A stretch of 64,000 nt of DNA from DASZVB01 sp035545855 (GTDB lineage Bacteria; Myxococcota_A; Polyangia; Polyangiales; Polyangiaceae), in NCBI GenBank assembly GCA_035545855.1, contig DASZXK010000147.1, positions 10,596 to 74,595 on the forward strand, written 5' to 3'. This document shows positions 6,799 through 15,938 of the stretch, piece by piece (position 1 is the stretch's first letter; the number at the start of each line of letters is the position of its first letter). Under the pieces are notes generated by a model, which was not told the origin of the DNA, made no database searches, and worked only from the letters and a program-made list of their open reading frames with translations. A program made the position numbers and the translations under genes.

Positions 6799-8730
6799 TC
6801 ACTGACAGCACATCGTGATGAGGCCGTCGGGCTGGACGCTGCCCTGGAGGGTGCTCGGCGTCGAGCCGCACACGGGGCCCGCGCCGGTGAACGTGTAGGA
6901 GCGCGTGTCCGAGCCACCAGTAATCGTCGTGTCGCCCGGGACCGTCGTGCACGCCGCCGGCGTTCCGTTCAGGTTCAGCGTCGCGGCTCCGACCGTGCAG
7001 TTGTTGTCCGTGTACGTCTTGATCGTGCCGCCACAGGAGCCGTTGCACGAGCACGCGGAGCAGCTCCGGGTGTCGTCCGTCGTCTGGTAGTACTGCTGGC
7101 TCAGGTTCGGGTAGTCCGCGGGGCAGCCGGCCGCGGGCGGGCCGCCCGTGCGCCAGACACAGAGCTTCGACCCGAAGGGAGCCTGGGGCTTGGGGTAGCA
7201 CTGACCGCCGGTGCCGCACCCACCACCCGAGGACGGCGGCGCCGCGCACCCGAGGACATCGGTGCCCCAGCTCGTCGCGGGGAACGACGGCGTGGCCTGG
7301 CTCGGCGTGCACGTGCCGTGGACGTAGGAGGCGAGCGGCTTCTCCAGGAGCGCGCTGTGGGCCGTCGGCGGCGAGCAGCAGAGTTTGAACGTGTCGCAGA
7401 TGGGCTGGTTCGAGCTGTTCAGCGCGCTCGGCGTGAACGCCTGCGCCTGCCACGGGTCCGTGTTCGCGCAGTTCGACGAGGTGTCGAACACGAACGTCAG
7501 ATCGTCGCAGTACATCCCCGGCGACGGCGCGCAGCTGCACGCCGGGCACGTGTACGGCGGAACGACGAGTCCGGTGTTCGCGTTCACCTGGGCCGTCGGG
7601 AAGCCGCCGGAGGAACCGCAGGACGGCCCGGTGCCGGAAGTGCCGCTCCACACCGCGACGGGGCCCGTCCAGCCCGCGGCGGGCGGCGCCGCGCAGGTGT
7701 ACGCGCCGCAATCCGTGTCGGCGCAGTCGACCTTGCCGTCCCGGTCGTCGTCGACGCCGTTCTGGCAATTCTCCACCAGCTTGGTGCAGACGGAGTTGAT
7801 GCACGCCTCGCTCGCGGCGCACGCATGGCCGCAACCGTTGCAGTTCGCGTCGTCGTTCGCGTAGTTCACGCAGCTGCCGTTGCAGAAGGTGTACGGGAAG
7901 CTGCAGTTCAGCTGGCAGACGCCGCCCGAGCAGATCTTGCCGGAGGTGGTGCAGTCCGTCTGGCAGTTGCCGCAGTGCTTGTCGTCGGTCTTCGTGTCCG
8001 TGCAGGTGCCTGGAACGCAGCTCGTGAACGTGCCGCAGTCGATGACGCACGCCCCGCTCTGGCAGAGGTAGTTCGCGGGGCATTGCGGCTTGTTGCAGCC
8101 GCCGCAGTGCGCTTCGTCCGTGTTCGTGTCCACGCAGACGCCGCCGCACAGGGTGAGCCCCGGATCGCACGGGGGAACGCAGTTGCCGTCCTTGCAGATG
8201 TTCCCACCGCTGCACTGGGTGAAGCAGCCGCCGCAGTGCGTGGGATCCGTCTGGATGTCCCAGCACGCGCCGGCACAGATCGTCAGGCCCGGATCGCACG
8301 TCGGGCCCGCGTCCTCCGGAAGGCCGGAGTCCACTGGACCGCCGCCGCCCGCGCCGGCGCCGCCGGCGCCACCCGTCGACGCTCCTCCGACGGAGCCGTC
8401 GCCCTTGCCCACGGGGCCCGCGTCGTGGCGCTCGCCGCCGCTGCCGGCGCCACCGTCGCCGGGCGCCCCGCCGGTGCCCGTCCCGCCGCCGCCGTTCTCG
8501 TTGCCGGAAGCGCCGCCCGACGAACCACCAGCCTGACCCGTGCCGCCCGTCGACGCGTCCAGGACTGCGTTCCCGCCCGCGTTCTGGGCGCCGGCCTTGC
8601 CCGTCCCGTAGAACGCTTCGTCGTCGAAGGTGTGGTCGGGGAACCCGCAGCTCTGCGTGAGCACGAGTGCGAGTGCGCCGAGGAGCCCCGCGGTGACGGT
8701 CCGAGACAGCGAAAGGCGAACGCTAGACAA
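6799..8730 (-). CDS. Large Cys-rich lipoprotein with Gly-rich linker
   Basis: A signal peptide with lipobox TQSC is followed by a Gly/Ala/Ser-rich linker (about residues 45-135). Four to five Cys-rich modules of the type CGGxCVDxxxDxxHCGxC (about residues 140-320) come next. Then there is a segment with NGVDDDRDGKVDCAD, resembling a calcium-binding loop, and a C-terminal domain of about 300 residues with further paired cysteines. This is the typical architecture of myxobacterial surface lipoproteins. Start is TTG at 8730 with GGAAGGG just upstream; no ATG fits better. The role is unknown, with adhesion or matrix binding the usual guess. Confidence 0.75.
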   Translation of the reverse strand: MSSVRLSLSRTVTAGLLGALALVLTQSCGFPDHTFDDEAFYGTGKAGAQNAGGNAVLDASTGGTGQAGGSSGGASGNENGGGGTGTGGAPGDGGAGSGGERHDAGPVGKGDGSVGGASTGGAGGAGAGGGGPVDSGLPEDAGPTCDPGLTICAGACWDIQTDPTHCGGCFTQCSGGNICKDGNCVPPCDPGLTLCGGVCVDTNTDEAHCGGCNKPQCPANYLCQSGACVIDCGTFTSCVPGTCTDTKTDDKHCGNCQTDCTTSGKICSGGVCQLNCSFPYTFCNGSCVNYANDDANCNGCGHACAASEACINSVCTKLVENCQNGVDDDRDGKVDCADTDCGAYTCAAPPAAGWTGPVAVWSGTSGTGPSCGSSGGFPTAQVNANTGLVVPPYTCPACSCAPSPGMYCDDLTFVFDTSSNCANTDPWQAQAFTPSALNSSNQPICDTFKLCCSPPTAHSALLEKPLASYVHGTCTPSQATPSFPATSWGTDVLGCAAPPSSGGGCGTGGQCYPKPQAPFGSKLCVWRTGGPPAAGCPADYPNLSQQYYQTTDDTRSCSACSCNGSCGGTIKTYTDNNCTVGAATLNLNGTPAACTTVPGDTTITGGSDTRSYTFTGAGPVCGSTPSTLQGSVQPDGLITMCCQ

Positions 8731-8805
8731 AGCCCTTCCAGGCTACCACAGCCGAGGAGCCGCCGGAAACGGGGCGAATCCCGGCGATTTCCGTTCAGTG
8801 CAGCG

Positions 8806-10272
8806 TCAGGGGAACGCGGCCTTGCAGTCGTCCAGGGCGGCCTGGTCGACGGCCGGCTCCGCGAAGTCGGGCACGTCCAGGTTCGGAGCGTGGTCGAAGT
8901 CGAAGAAGTCGAGCATCGCGTCCGAGTTCGCGTCTCGGTTGGTGAGCGCGGAGAGACCGAACTTCGTCTGCACGAACCTCAGGATCGACGTGTGGCTGTG
9001 GACCTCGTGCGAGACGAAGTGGCGCTTCGCGTAGGGCGAGACGACGACCACGGGAACGCGGAAACCGAGCCGATCGAACCCGCCGAGATCCGGGCGTTCC
9101 TTCGGAGCGATGTCGTCGGGCGCGCACGCGGGCGGCGGCTCGACGTGGTCGTAGAGACCGCCATGCTCGTCGTACGTGATGAAGAGCGCTGCGTCGTTCC
9201 ACTGCGGACCCTTCACGAGCGCCTGGACCTGCTGCCACACCCAGTGCTGGCCGAGCTGCGCATCCGCGGGCGGGTGCTCGTCGGTCTCGAGCCACGCCTT
9301 GTCCGAGTAGTTCGCGTCGACGATGGAGACCTGAGGCAGGGTGCCCGCCGCGGCGTCGACGGCGAACTGCTCGGCCTGAACGAAATGATCGGCGAGCTTG
9401 GAGTCCGTCGCGTAGTCCGCGAAGAGGAGCACGGACGGCAGGTTCGTCTTGTAGACCTTCCAGGTCACCCCCTTCTCGTCGAGCTGCCGGAGGATGAACG
9501 GGGCGCCCTTGGGCGCGACGGCCGAAAGATCGGTGCGCGTCGCGCCGAAGGACGTTCCCGCGAGGAAGAACAGTCGGTTCGGATACGTCGGACCGAGGAG
9601 CGAACAGAAGTAGCGGTCCGACGTCGCGAAGGTGGAATAGAGCTGGTAGTAGAAGGGCAGGTCGGCTTCCTCGTAGTACCCGAGCGCGCGCCCCCCGGTG
9701 GGATCGGCGACCACGGCGTTCGACGTCGCGAAGCCGTCCATCTGGCCGCCGTTCCACTGCTGGTGGCTCGCGACCCAGCCGTGATCCGTGTCGGGCTGGC
9801 ACCACTTGTCTTCGTGATGCCACGTGACGGTCCCGCTCGCGCCCGCGTCTCCGACGGCTCCCGCGGGGTTCGTCGGAGGGGCCGCGGGGACGTCCACGTC
9901 GTCTTGTCCGTGGCCCTTGAAGTGCCCGAAGTACTGATCGAAAGAGCGATTTTCCTGCATGATCAGCACGACGTGCTCGATGGGGATCGCGTCGCCGGGG
10001 CAGTCGCCGATGGTGTCTTCGGGGGCGGCGCCGGGGCCGAAGTCGCAGGTGTTTCGCTTGGCGGCGAGCGAGGCGGTGGGATGACAGCGATTGTCCACCG
10101 TCGGACCGGAGTCCCCGGGCTGTCCGCCGCCTCCCCCGCCGTCCTTCTCGGGATGGGTGTTCTTCCCCTCCGAGTCCTTGGACGAGCAGCCGGTGGACGT
10201 GAGCAAGGCGGCGAGAGCCACGGTGTGGAGCGCGACGAAGCTCGAGCGGGCGAAAGCGAAGCGAAGCGTCAT
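8806..10272 (-). CDS. Secreted phosphoesterase (phospholipase C / acid phosphatase family)
   Basis: This is a metal-dependent phosphoesterase of the AcpA/non-haemolytic phospholipase C family (PF04185). The hallmark HVVLIMQENRSFD lies at residues 100-112, followed by DEHPP and ITYDEHGGLYDHVEPP, which carry the metal and substrate ligands. A signal peptide ends in the lipobox STGC (Cys29), and residues 30-60 form a Gly/Asp linker, so the enzyme is probably lipid-anchored and faces outward. ATG at 10272 is preceded by GGAGGG. Expected substrates are phospholipids or phosphomonoesters; the sequence does not decide between them. The gene stands alone. Confidence 0.9.
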   Translation of the reverse strand: MTLRFAFARSSFVALHTVALAALLTSTGCSSKDSEGKNTHPEKDGGGGGGQPGDSGPTVDNRCHPTASLAAKRNTCDFGPGAAPEDTIGDCPGDAIPIEHVVLIMQENRSFDQYFGHFKGHGQDDVDVPAAPPTNPAGAVGDAGASGTVTWHHEDKWCQPDTDHGWVASHQQWNGGQMDGFATSNAVVADPTGGRALGYYEEADLPFYYQLYSTFATSDRYFCSLLGPTYPNRLFFLAGTSFGATRTDLSAVAPKGAPFILRQLDEKGVTWKVYKTNLPSVLLFADYATDSKLADHFVQAEQFAVDAAAGTLPQVSIVDANYSDKAWLETDEHPPADAQLGQHWVWQQVQALVKGPQWNDAALFITYDEHGGLYDHVEPPPACAPDDIAPKERPDLGGFDRLGFRVPVVVVSPYAKRHFVSHEVHSHTSILRFVQTKFGLSALTNRDANSDAMLDFFDFDHAPNLDVPDFAEPAVDQAALDDCKAAFP

Positions 10273-10425
10273 GAGACCCTCCAGTGCGGGATGGTCCGAA
10301 CGATAGCTGAAAACGTCGACGCCCCGGCTTGAACGAAACGGACGCCCGCGTTTACGCGCGTGGGACGGGAACGCCGTGTGACCCGCCCGTGCACCGCCGA
10401 TGACACTTCCGGATCGCGTGATCCG

Positions 10426-10983
10426 TCAGCGGAGAATTCGGTAGAGGAGGAACAGGAGCGCCGCCGCGGCGATCGCCCAGAGGAACGCGCGGGACGGGGC
10501 TCGGGCGGCGGCAGGCGGCGCCTCGGAAGTCGACACGACGTCCATCGGGGGCGGCGCGAGGCTCGGCTGGGCGAGCCGGGTCACGCCGCGCGGTTCCCCC
10601 GTCCCGGAGCGAACCGAGAGCATGAGGTTTCCGCGGGGGAGCTCGACGGACGCCGACGGAAGGCCGCCGCGGTCGGGGATGCGCATCACGACGACTCGCG
10701 ACGCGGAGGACGGTGCCTCGTCGGGGATCGTCGGGCGCGGGAGCGTCACCTCGACGAGCTCCGCCGGCTCCTTCCGCCCGCGGGTGGACACGGCGCCCGA
10801 TCGCCCGCAGGCGTCGCATCCTCCCCCTTCGCACGCCGCGCACGCGAGGTTTCGCGGCAGCTCGATCTGCAAGGTCGCGCCCTCGGCGAGCCACGCCTCC
10901 GGGACGGACAGGCTCAGCAGGACGTCGGGACCCCGCGGGCGATCCATGCTCGCCGTGATGCGACCGAGTACCTTGGGACCCAT
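10426..10983 (-). CDS. Tail-anchored protein with DnaJ-like zinc knuckle
   Basis: The 185-residue protein contains ACAACEGGGCDACG (Cys 48, 51, 56, 59), which resembles one half of a DnaJ Cys-rich zinc domain. It is flanked by beta-rich sequence like that of the DnaJ C-terminal substrate domain (SVPEAWLAEGATLQIELP and VELPRGNLMLSV). The last 20 residues are one hydrophobic helix ending in RILR, a C-tail membrane anchor; there is no J domain and no signal peptide. It follows the DUF2135-like lipoprotein gene on the same strand by 78 bases. A membrane-held chaperone-like or scaffold role is inference only. Confidence 0.6.
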   Translation of the reverse strand: MGPKVLGRITASMDRPRGPDVLLSLSVPEAWLAEGATLQIELPRNLACAACEGGGCDACGRSGAVSTRGRKEPAELVEVTLPRPTIPDEAPSSASRVVVMRIPDRGGLPSASVELPRGNLMLSVRSGTGEPRGVTRLAQPSLAPPPMDVVSTSEAPPAAARAPSRAFLWAIAAAALLFLLYRILR

Positions 10984-11061
10984 TCGTGCTTCCGGTTCGG
11001 AGCAGAGGCCTCCGCCTGATCCTCAAATGTAACCCACGTCCCCGCGTTCGGTGAAGGGCTT

Positions 11062-11676
11062 TCAGAGGAGGAACGACAGGTCCACGTGATCTTCGGGGCG
11101 CGAGAGGGCGACACGTCTTTCGAATGTCCGCGGGCCGATCCTCGCGCCGAGGGTCACGACGATGGGCGCGTCTTCTTCCTCGAGCCGCTCGAGCCGGATG
11201 CTCACCTTGTAGGTGCCCCGCTTCGCCTCTTCCTTCTCCAGGAAGACGTTCTCGAAGTTCTTGCCTTTGCACTCGGCGTGCCTTCCCGGGCAGTCCCGCT
11301 CCTTCACGAGGCCGCTCGACGTCGGCCGGCCCACGTCCGCGAGCTCGCCCTTGGGATCGGTCACGAGGAGATCGACGTCCGCCGTCGGCGCGTCCCACGC
11401 GATGACGAACTGGACGAGCCCCGCCCGGAGGCCGCACCCGTCGTCGATGAAGCCGTTCCCGTCGTCGTCGCGCGCGTTGCCGCAGGTCTCCGGCCCTCCG
11501 GGAACTCGCGCGAGCTCCGGACCTTCCCCCGAAGCGGCCGCGAGTTCGCCCGCCGCGGCGGCGGACGCGGCGCCGCCTCCCCGGCGCGCGCCGCACGCCG
11601 GGAGGAGCGAGAGGAGCGAAAGCGCGGCAGCACCGAGCGCCCGCCGCACGGGTCCGCGCGGCGCCTTCGTGCTCAT
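11062..11676 (-). CDS. DUF2135/YfaP-like lipoprotein
   Basis: A signal peptide ends in the lipobox LPAC. An Ala-rich linker and CGNARDDDGNGFIDDGC, a small acidic loop typical of myxobacterial secreted proteins, lead into the main domain. This domain reads FVIAWDAPTADVDLLVTDPKGE and later GTYKVSIRLE, the pattern of DUF2135 (YfaP-type) beta-sandwich domains. The ATG overlaps the stop of the upstream HEAT-repeat gene by four bases, so translation is coupled and a shared function is likely. The lipid anchor suggests that it acts on the periplasmic or outer face. Ligand unknown. Confidence 0.7.
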   Translation of the reverse strand: MSTKAPRGPVRRALGAAALSLLSLLPACGARRGGGAASAAAAGELAAASGEGPELARVPGGPETCGNARDDDGNGFIDDGCGLRAGLVQFVIAWDAPTADVDLLVTDPKGELADVGRPTSSGLVKERDCPGRHAECKGKNFENVFLEKEEAKRGTYKVSIRLERLEEEDAPIVVTLGARIGPRTFERRVALSRPEDHVDLSFLL

Positions 11677-14324
11677 GGGTTCGCGGTCTTCTCTTCGTCG
11701 AAGGTCTTCACGCCCGTGACGACCTTCGGGTTCATGAGCTCGTGATACGCCTCGCTCGCGAGCTTCCCGGTGTCCCCGGGGGCGTCGCGGAGCGAGAGCA
11801 GCACGCCTTGCTCCTTCATGAACCGGAGCGTCCGGATGGCCGCTGCCTTCTTCGTCGCGTCGTCTCCCTTGGCCATGTCGAGCAGGCGATGACGGAGGAC
11901 GACGCGCGTGAACGAGTGCGGGCCGTTGTCGAAGTCGAGCGTGTTGAACTGCTTCTCGAGCTGGACGGGGGCCCAGCCCTGAGGCGTGTCCTTCAGCTCC
12001 ACCTTCCCGATCGCCTCGGCGTTGTCCACGAAGCGGAAGATGTGGCCCTTCTCGAGGTCTTCCGTCGACCAGTAGCCGAAGGACTTGTACCAGAGCTCCT
12101 GGAGCTCATCGAGCGCCTCCTTGGGCTTGTCGACCCACATCGCGATCGCACGCGCCGCGGTGTCGGCGGTGCCGCCGAGGATCAGCGCGAGGGTCGCGTC
12201 GACCATGAGCTGCTCGTCCTTCATCATCTCTAGGAGCTTCGCCTCGACGGTCGAATCGAACCCCGCCTTGCCGATGGCGCGCGCGGCCTGGTGCCGCGTC
12301 GTCATCGAGGAAGAAGGCTTCAGGAGCTCGAGGAGCGCCGTCGCCGTGCCCGGAATGGGCCGCGTGATGAGCGTCTCCAGGTAGCAGGAGCGCCGGAACT
12401 CGTCCTTCGGATCGCCCGAGCCGTACTTCTGGATCTTCTGCGCGACGGTGACCATGTCGTCCGCGTTCGCGACCCAGGCGAGCGCGCTGCACGCCTCGTT
12501 GCGGCTCTGCTCGTTCTCCTTGGGCTCGTCGATGTAGTCCATGAGCGTCTTCACGGCCTTGTGGTCGCCCCACTCGCTCATGCCTTGAGCCGCGCCGTAG
12601 CCGATCGCACGGAGCGTCATGCCGAGGATCGCGAGGCCGCCGTGCATCAGGCCGTCCATCGTGACGTCGAGCTTCGGGTCCCGGCGACGGAACGACTTGT
12701 CCAGGACGTTCCAGGAGCTCTCGTCCTTCATCCACCCGACGTACCGGAGCGCGCTCTGCGCGACGACCCACTCCTCCGGCATCGGCGGCTGCTGGCCCTC
12801 GAGCGGGAGCGGCTTGTCGGGGTTCGCCCATTTCCGGAGCGCGGGGAGATCCTTCGTGGATTCCATCGCGGCGAGAGCGCGCATTCCGTTCGCGTGCGGC
12901 GAGGGAAGCTCGTGAATCCAGAAGATGATCGCGTCCTCCGCGTCGTTCCGGATCTGGGCGCGCTTCTCCGGGTACATCACGGCGAGGTCCGCGATCATGC
13001 GAGCGGCGACGACGCGCTCGTTGTTGTTGCGCTTCACCATCATCTCGTAGTCGGTGTCGTCGCCGTAGATCTTGTTCTCGTCCATGCGGAGGCGCTTCGC
13101 GAGCGAGGGCACCGCGCGCACGTCTCCGATCTCGGCCATGGCGAACGCGGCGAACGTCTCCCAGTGGATGTGCGGGTGCTTCCCGATGTACGCGAGCAGG
13201 GAGTCCCCACCGCGCGGATCGGCGAGTTTCCGGATCATCCCGAACACCTGATCGATCCGGTGCCACTCCTTGGCGCGGTCTTCCGTCGGGATGCTGTCGA
13301 TCGAGACGACGAGGCCTTCCGTGCCGACGCCGTCGCGGAGCGCCTCGAGGTACTTGGTGCGGCTGTCGTTGTCGGCGCCCTTCAGCTTCTCGAGGAGCGG
13401 TGCCCGGGAACGCGCGTCTCCGATCTTCCCGAGGCCTGGCGCGGCCTGCCGGGAGATCTCCGCGTCCTCGTCCCCGAGGAGCTTGATGAGGGCGTCGGTG
13501 TACTTCGCTTCCGCGTGGCGCGAGAGCACCGTCGCGACGAGCTGCCGCACGGCGGGGCTCGGATCGCCGGCCATGTTCGCGAGCTCGTCCACGCCGACGA
13601 GCGAGACGAGCTTGTTCGGATCGAACGCGAGCGCGCCGTCGAGCTTCCGGACCTGGGAGAGATGGCCGGCGCGGTACTCGTCGAGGACGCCCTTCTGGGC
13701 GCTCTTCTCGCCGAGCTCGACGAGCGTCCAGGCGATCTGCGGCTTCGACTCGGCCGTCGCCTCGGTGAAGGCCTTCACGAGCGCGGGCTTCGCGGAGTCC
13801 GCCGCCGGCGAGCCGTACTCCGCGAGCGCGACCGCGGCCTGGGCACGCACGTTCTGTTCGAGATCGGAGAGAGCTTTCGTCGCGATGGCGACGCCTTCCG
13901 GATCCTTCGCCCACGCGAGGTGCTTCAGCGCCTCCTGCTTCAGGTAGGGGCTCTCGGCCGTCGCGTACTTGCGCCACTCCGGCATCTGCTCCGCCATCGG
14001 GCGCATGAGCAGGTCCTTCTTGATCGTCGCGGCCTTCTCGACCGGGATCTTCTCGGCCTCCTGCTTCGCGCCGAGGACGAGGAACGCGGCGAGACCGCCC
14101 ACGGCGAGGATCCCGATGAGGATCGCGATCGGTTTCGTCGCGCCCTTCTTGAAGTTGCCGTCGCCGGCGTCGAACCCACCGCCCCCACCGCCCGTCGGCA
14201 TTCCACCGCCGGCCGGCACCCCGCCACCCGGACCATCGTCGTCCGGCGGCCACTTGGCCGCATGGACGACGGGGAGGAGCGGGCGGTTTCCGGACGAGGG
14301 GATCGGGCGGTTCGGTTCGAGCAT
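11673..14324 (-). CDS. HEAT-repeat protein with one N-terminal membrane helix
   Basis: Residues 1-60 are a Pro/Gly-rich cytoplasmic segment, residues 65-85 (PIAILIGILAVGGLAAFLVLG) form one transmembrane helix, and the remaining 800 residues are consecutive alpha-helical repeats. Typical repeat cores are QEALKHLAWAKDPEGVAIA, VRAQAAVALAEYGSPAA and DAEISRQAAPGLGKIGD, which match HEAT/armadillo-like (PBS lyase HEAT) repeats. The ATG at 14324 has GGAGG five bases upstream and is preferred to the GTG at 14357. It is the first gene of a tightly coupled three-gene unit with a lipoprotein and a tail-anchored zinc protein. A large scaffold of this type usually binds protein partners; which ones is unknown. 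Confidence 0.8.
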   Translation of the reverse strand: MLEPNRPIPSSGNRPLLPVVHAAKWPPDDDGPGGGVPAGGGMPTGGGGGGFDAGDGNFKKGATKPIAILIGILAVGGLAAFLVLGAKQEAEKIPVEKAATIKKDLLMRPMAEQMPEWRKYATAESPYLKQEALKHLAWAKDPEGVAIATKALSDLEQNVRAQAAVALAEYGSPAADSAKPALVKAFTEATAESKPQIAWTLVELGEKSAQKGVLDEYRAGHLSQVRKLDGALAFDPNKLVSLVGVDELANMAGDPSPAVRQLVATVLSRHAEAKYTDALIKLLGDEDAEISRQAAPGLGKIGDARSRAPLLEKLKGADNDSRTKYLEALRDGVGTEGLVVSIDSIPTEDRAKEWHRIDQVFGMIRKLADPRGGDSLLAYIGKHPHIHWETFAAFAMAEIGDVRAVPSLAKRLRMDENKIYGDDTDYEMMVKRNNNERVVAARMIADLAVMYPEKRAQIRNDAEDAIIFWIHELPSPHANGMRALAAMESTKDLPALRKWANPDKPLPLEGQQPPMPEEWVVAQSALRYVGWMKDESSWNVLDKSFRRRDPKLDVTMDGLMHGGLAILGMTLRAIGYGAAQGMSEWGDHKAVKTLMDYIDEPKENEQSRNEACSALAWVANADDMVTVAQKIQKYGSGDPKDEFRRSCYLETLITRPIPGTATALLELLKPSSSMTTRHQAARAIGKAGFDSTVEAKLLEMMKDEQLMVDATLALILGGTADTAARAIAMWVDKPKEALDELQELWYKSFGYWSTEDLEKGHIFRFVDNAEAIGKVELKDTPQGWAPVQLEKQFNTLDFDNGPHSFTRVVLRHRLLDMAKGDDATKKAAAIRTLRFMKEQGVLLSLRDAPGDTGKLASEAYHELMNPKVVTGVKTFDEEKTANP

Positions 14325-14970
14325 TGGGCCTCCGGCACGGTCGCGCGAAAGCCGCACGACGCGAGACGAGAGCGCGACCTTATCCCACCCGGACGTCCGC
14401 GGGGAGCAGCCGAAACACGGCGGTTCGCGAAGCGGTCCCGGCTGCTCCGTCGCGCCGTCGCGCCCGCTCGCTCACCGAGCCGGACTTCCCGGCCGCGAGG
14501 ATGAAAATTGGCGGTGCCGCTGCACGGGGTGGCCGGCGCGGGCGCCTTCGAGACGCATGCGAACGCGCGCTCGAGCTCCCGGCGACGCGATGACACGATG
14601 GGACGAGCGAGACGGCGGGTGGGCCGCACACGCGAGTACGGCGCGACCGGCGCCGGAAGATGCGGCTCGGACTGCACGCGCACGAACGAACCCGTGCGCG
14701 TGAGCGCGCGTGCGAGAGCACACCCTGCGCCGATCGCCGCGGCGTCGAACCGGTGGTCTCCGCGCACCGCTCGAAGAGGACCACGACGACAAGCGCCTTT
14801 CGCGCTCATCCGGTTGACGTGAAGGCTCACGCGTCGACACGTCCTTCACGCGCTCGAGCAGGCGGATTGTATCTCTCCGCCTGTGTTGAGATCCGAATCC
14901 ACACTCCGAATTTCTCGCGAGAAACGCCCTGTTTCAGGCCCGGTTTTTTCGCTACGGATGTGTACCGGTC
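14325..14970. other. Gene-free interval of about 0.65 kb
   Basis: Several overlapping frames are open here because of the high GC content, but all are Arg/Ala-rich with no start context or recognisable family, so I call none. It is the divergent promoter region for the HEAT-repeat operon and the Cys-rich lipoprotein gene. The only structured element I see is a perfect palindrome at 14911-14924. Confidence 0.6.
14911..14924. promoter_or_regulatory. Perfect 14-bp palindrome upstream of a lipoprotein gene
   Basis: TTTCTCGCGAGAAA reads the same on both strands and lies 46 bases before the start of the Cys-rich lipoprotein gene. A site of this symmetry suggests a dimeric regulator. A T-rich run (T6 near 14945) follows. 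Function is unproven. Confidence 0.4.
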
Positions 14971-15882
14971 GTGTTGGAACGATTTGCCAGGCTCACCGCC
15001 CTCCATGGGACGGCGGTGGTGATGGTCGCACTCGCGGGCTGTCACTCGACTCCGGACGGCGTGCCGCGAGAGCGCCTCTTGGACCAGCTGCTCTCCACGG
15101 TGTGCACCGCCGCGAGCAACTGCTGCAACGCAGCCGCGCTGGAAATCGACAACCAACGTTGTCACGACGACGTCGTGACGAAGATGGGTCTTCCGATCCA
15201 GGATCCGCAGCTCGAGTACGACGCCGTCGAGGCCCAGTCCTGCCTGGACTCGATGACCGCATCCATCGAATCGTGCCAGGTGATCGACTACTCGCCGTGC
15301 CTCGCCGCGTTTCACGGCCCGAACCTCCCGCCCGGAGCGCCCTGTTCGAGCAGCCTGGATTGCGCGAAGGGACCGTGGGGCCAGGCGGTCTGCACGCGAA
15401 GCCAGGTGTGCGTGCAGCCGCAGCGGGGAGCGGTCGGGCAGCCGTGTGCCTACTCGTGCACGGACGGGCCGAACGGCGCCGAGTGCCTGTCCCTCTTCAC
15501 TCAGACGGATCCGCCAGAACAGATAGCTTGCCACTCGTGGGACCAGGTCACGTGCGTGTCCGCGGGAGACGGCTCGCCGACCTGTCAGCCCCTCGCCGCC
15601 CAGGACTGCCGCCCGAAGGGCGACGACGCGTGCCCCGGCGGCTACTGCGACGTCACGACGGGCCAGTGTCGACCGGCGTCTCCGGCGGGCGGACCGTGCA
15701 CGAGCTCCGAGTGCGGAAGCGCCGGCTACTGCACCCAGGGCGTGTGCCAGCCGACGAAGCCCGTGAACGGGCTCTGCGTGGATTCGGTCGAATGCCAGAG
15801 CAAGCGCTGCATCCAGGGACTCTGCGCGGCCTTCTCGAAGGTCGCGGCCGAGATGTGCTTCGACCGGACCCCGCAGAACTGA
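14971..15882 (+). CDS. Cys-rich lipoprotein, function unknown
   Basis: The signal peptide ends in LAGC (Cys24). The next 100 residues form a helical domain with paired cysteines (TVCTAASNCC, QSCLDSMTASIESC). The rest is a string of small Cys-rich EB/EGF-like units such as PCSSSLDCAKG, DACPGGYCDVTTGQC and CVDSVECQSKRCIQGLC. There is no Gly-rich linker, unlike the other lipoproteins in the window. GTG at 14971 is the only start that includes the full signal peptide. The same general pattern is common in myxobacterial secreted proteins of unknown role. Confidence 0.75.
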   Translation: MLERFARLTALHGTAVVMVALAGCHSTPDGVPRERLLDQLLSTVCTAASNCCNAAALEIDNQRCHDDVVTKMGLPIQDPQLEYDAVEAQSCLDSMTASIESCQVIDYSPCLAAFHGPNLPPGAPCSSSLDCAKGPWGQAVCTRSQVCVQPQRGAVGQPCAYSCTDGPNGAECLSLFTQTDPPEQIACHSWDQVTCVSAGDGSPTCQPLAAQDCRPKGDDACPGGYCDVTTGQCRPASPAGGPCTSSECGSAGYCTQGVCQPTKPVNGLCVDSVECQSKRCIQGLCAAFSKVAAEMCFDRTPQN

Positions 15883-15938
15883 GCGCCGAGCACGGGCAGC
15901 GGTGGATCGCCGCGGAGGTACGGTAGAGTGCCCGCCGT

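Noticed and set aside
14472..14849. Overlapping open frames in the gene-free interval
   Set aside because: All are Arg/Ala-rich, have no plausible start context and overlap in several frames; nothing supports coding.
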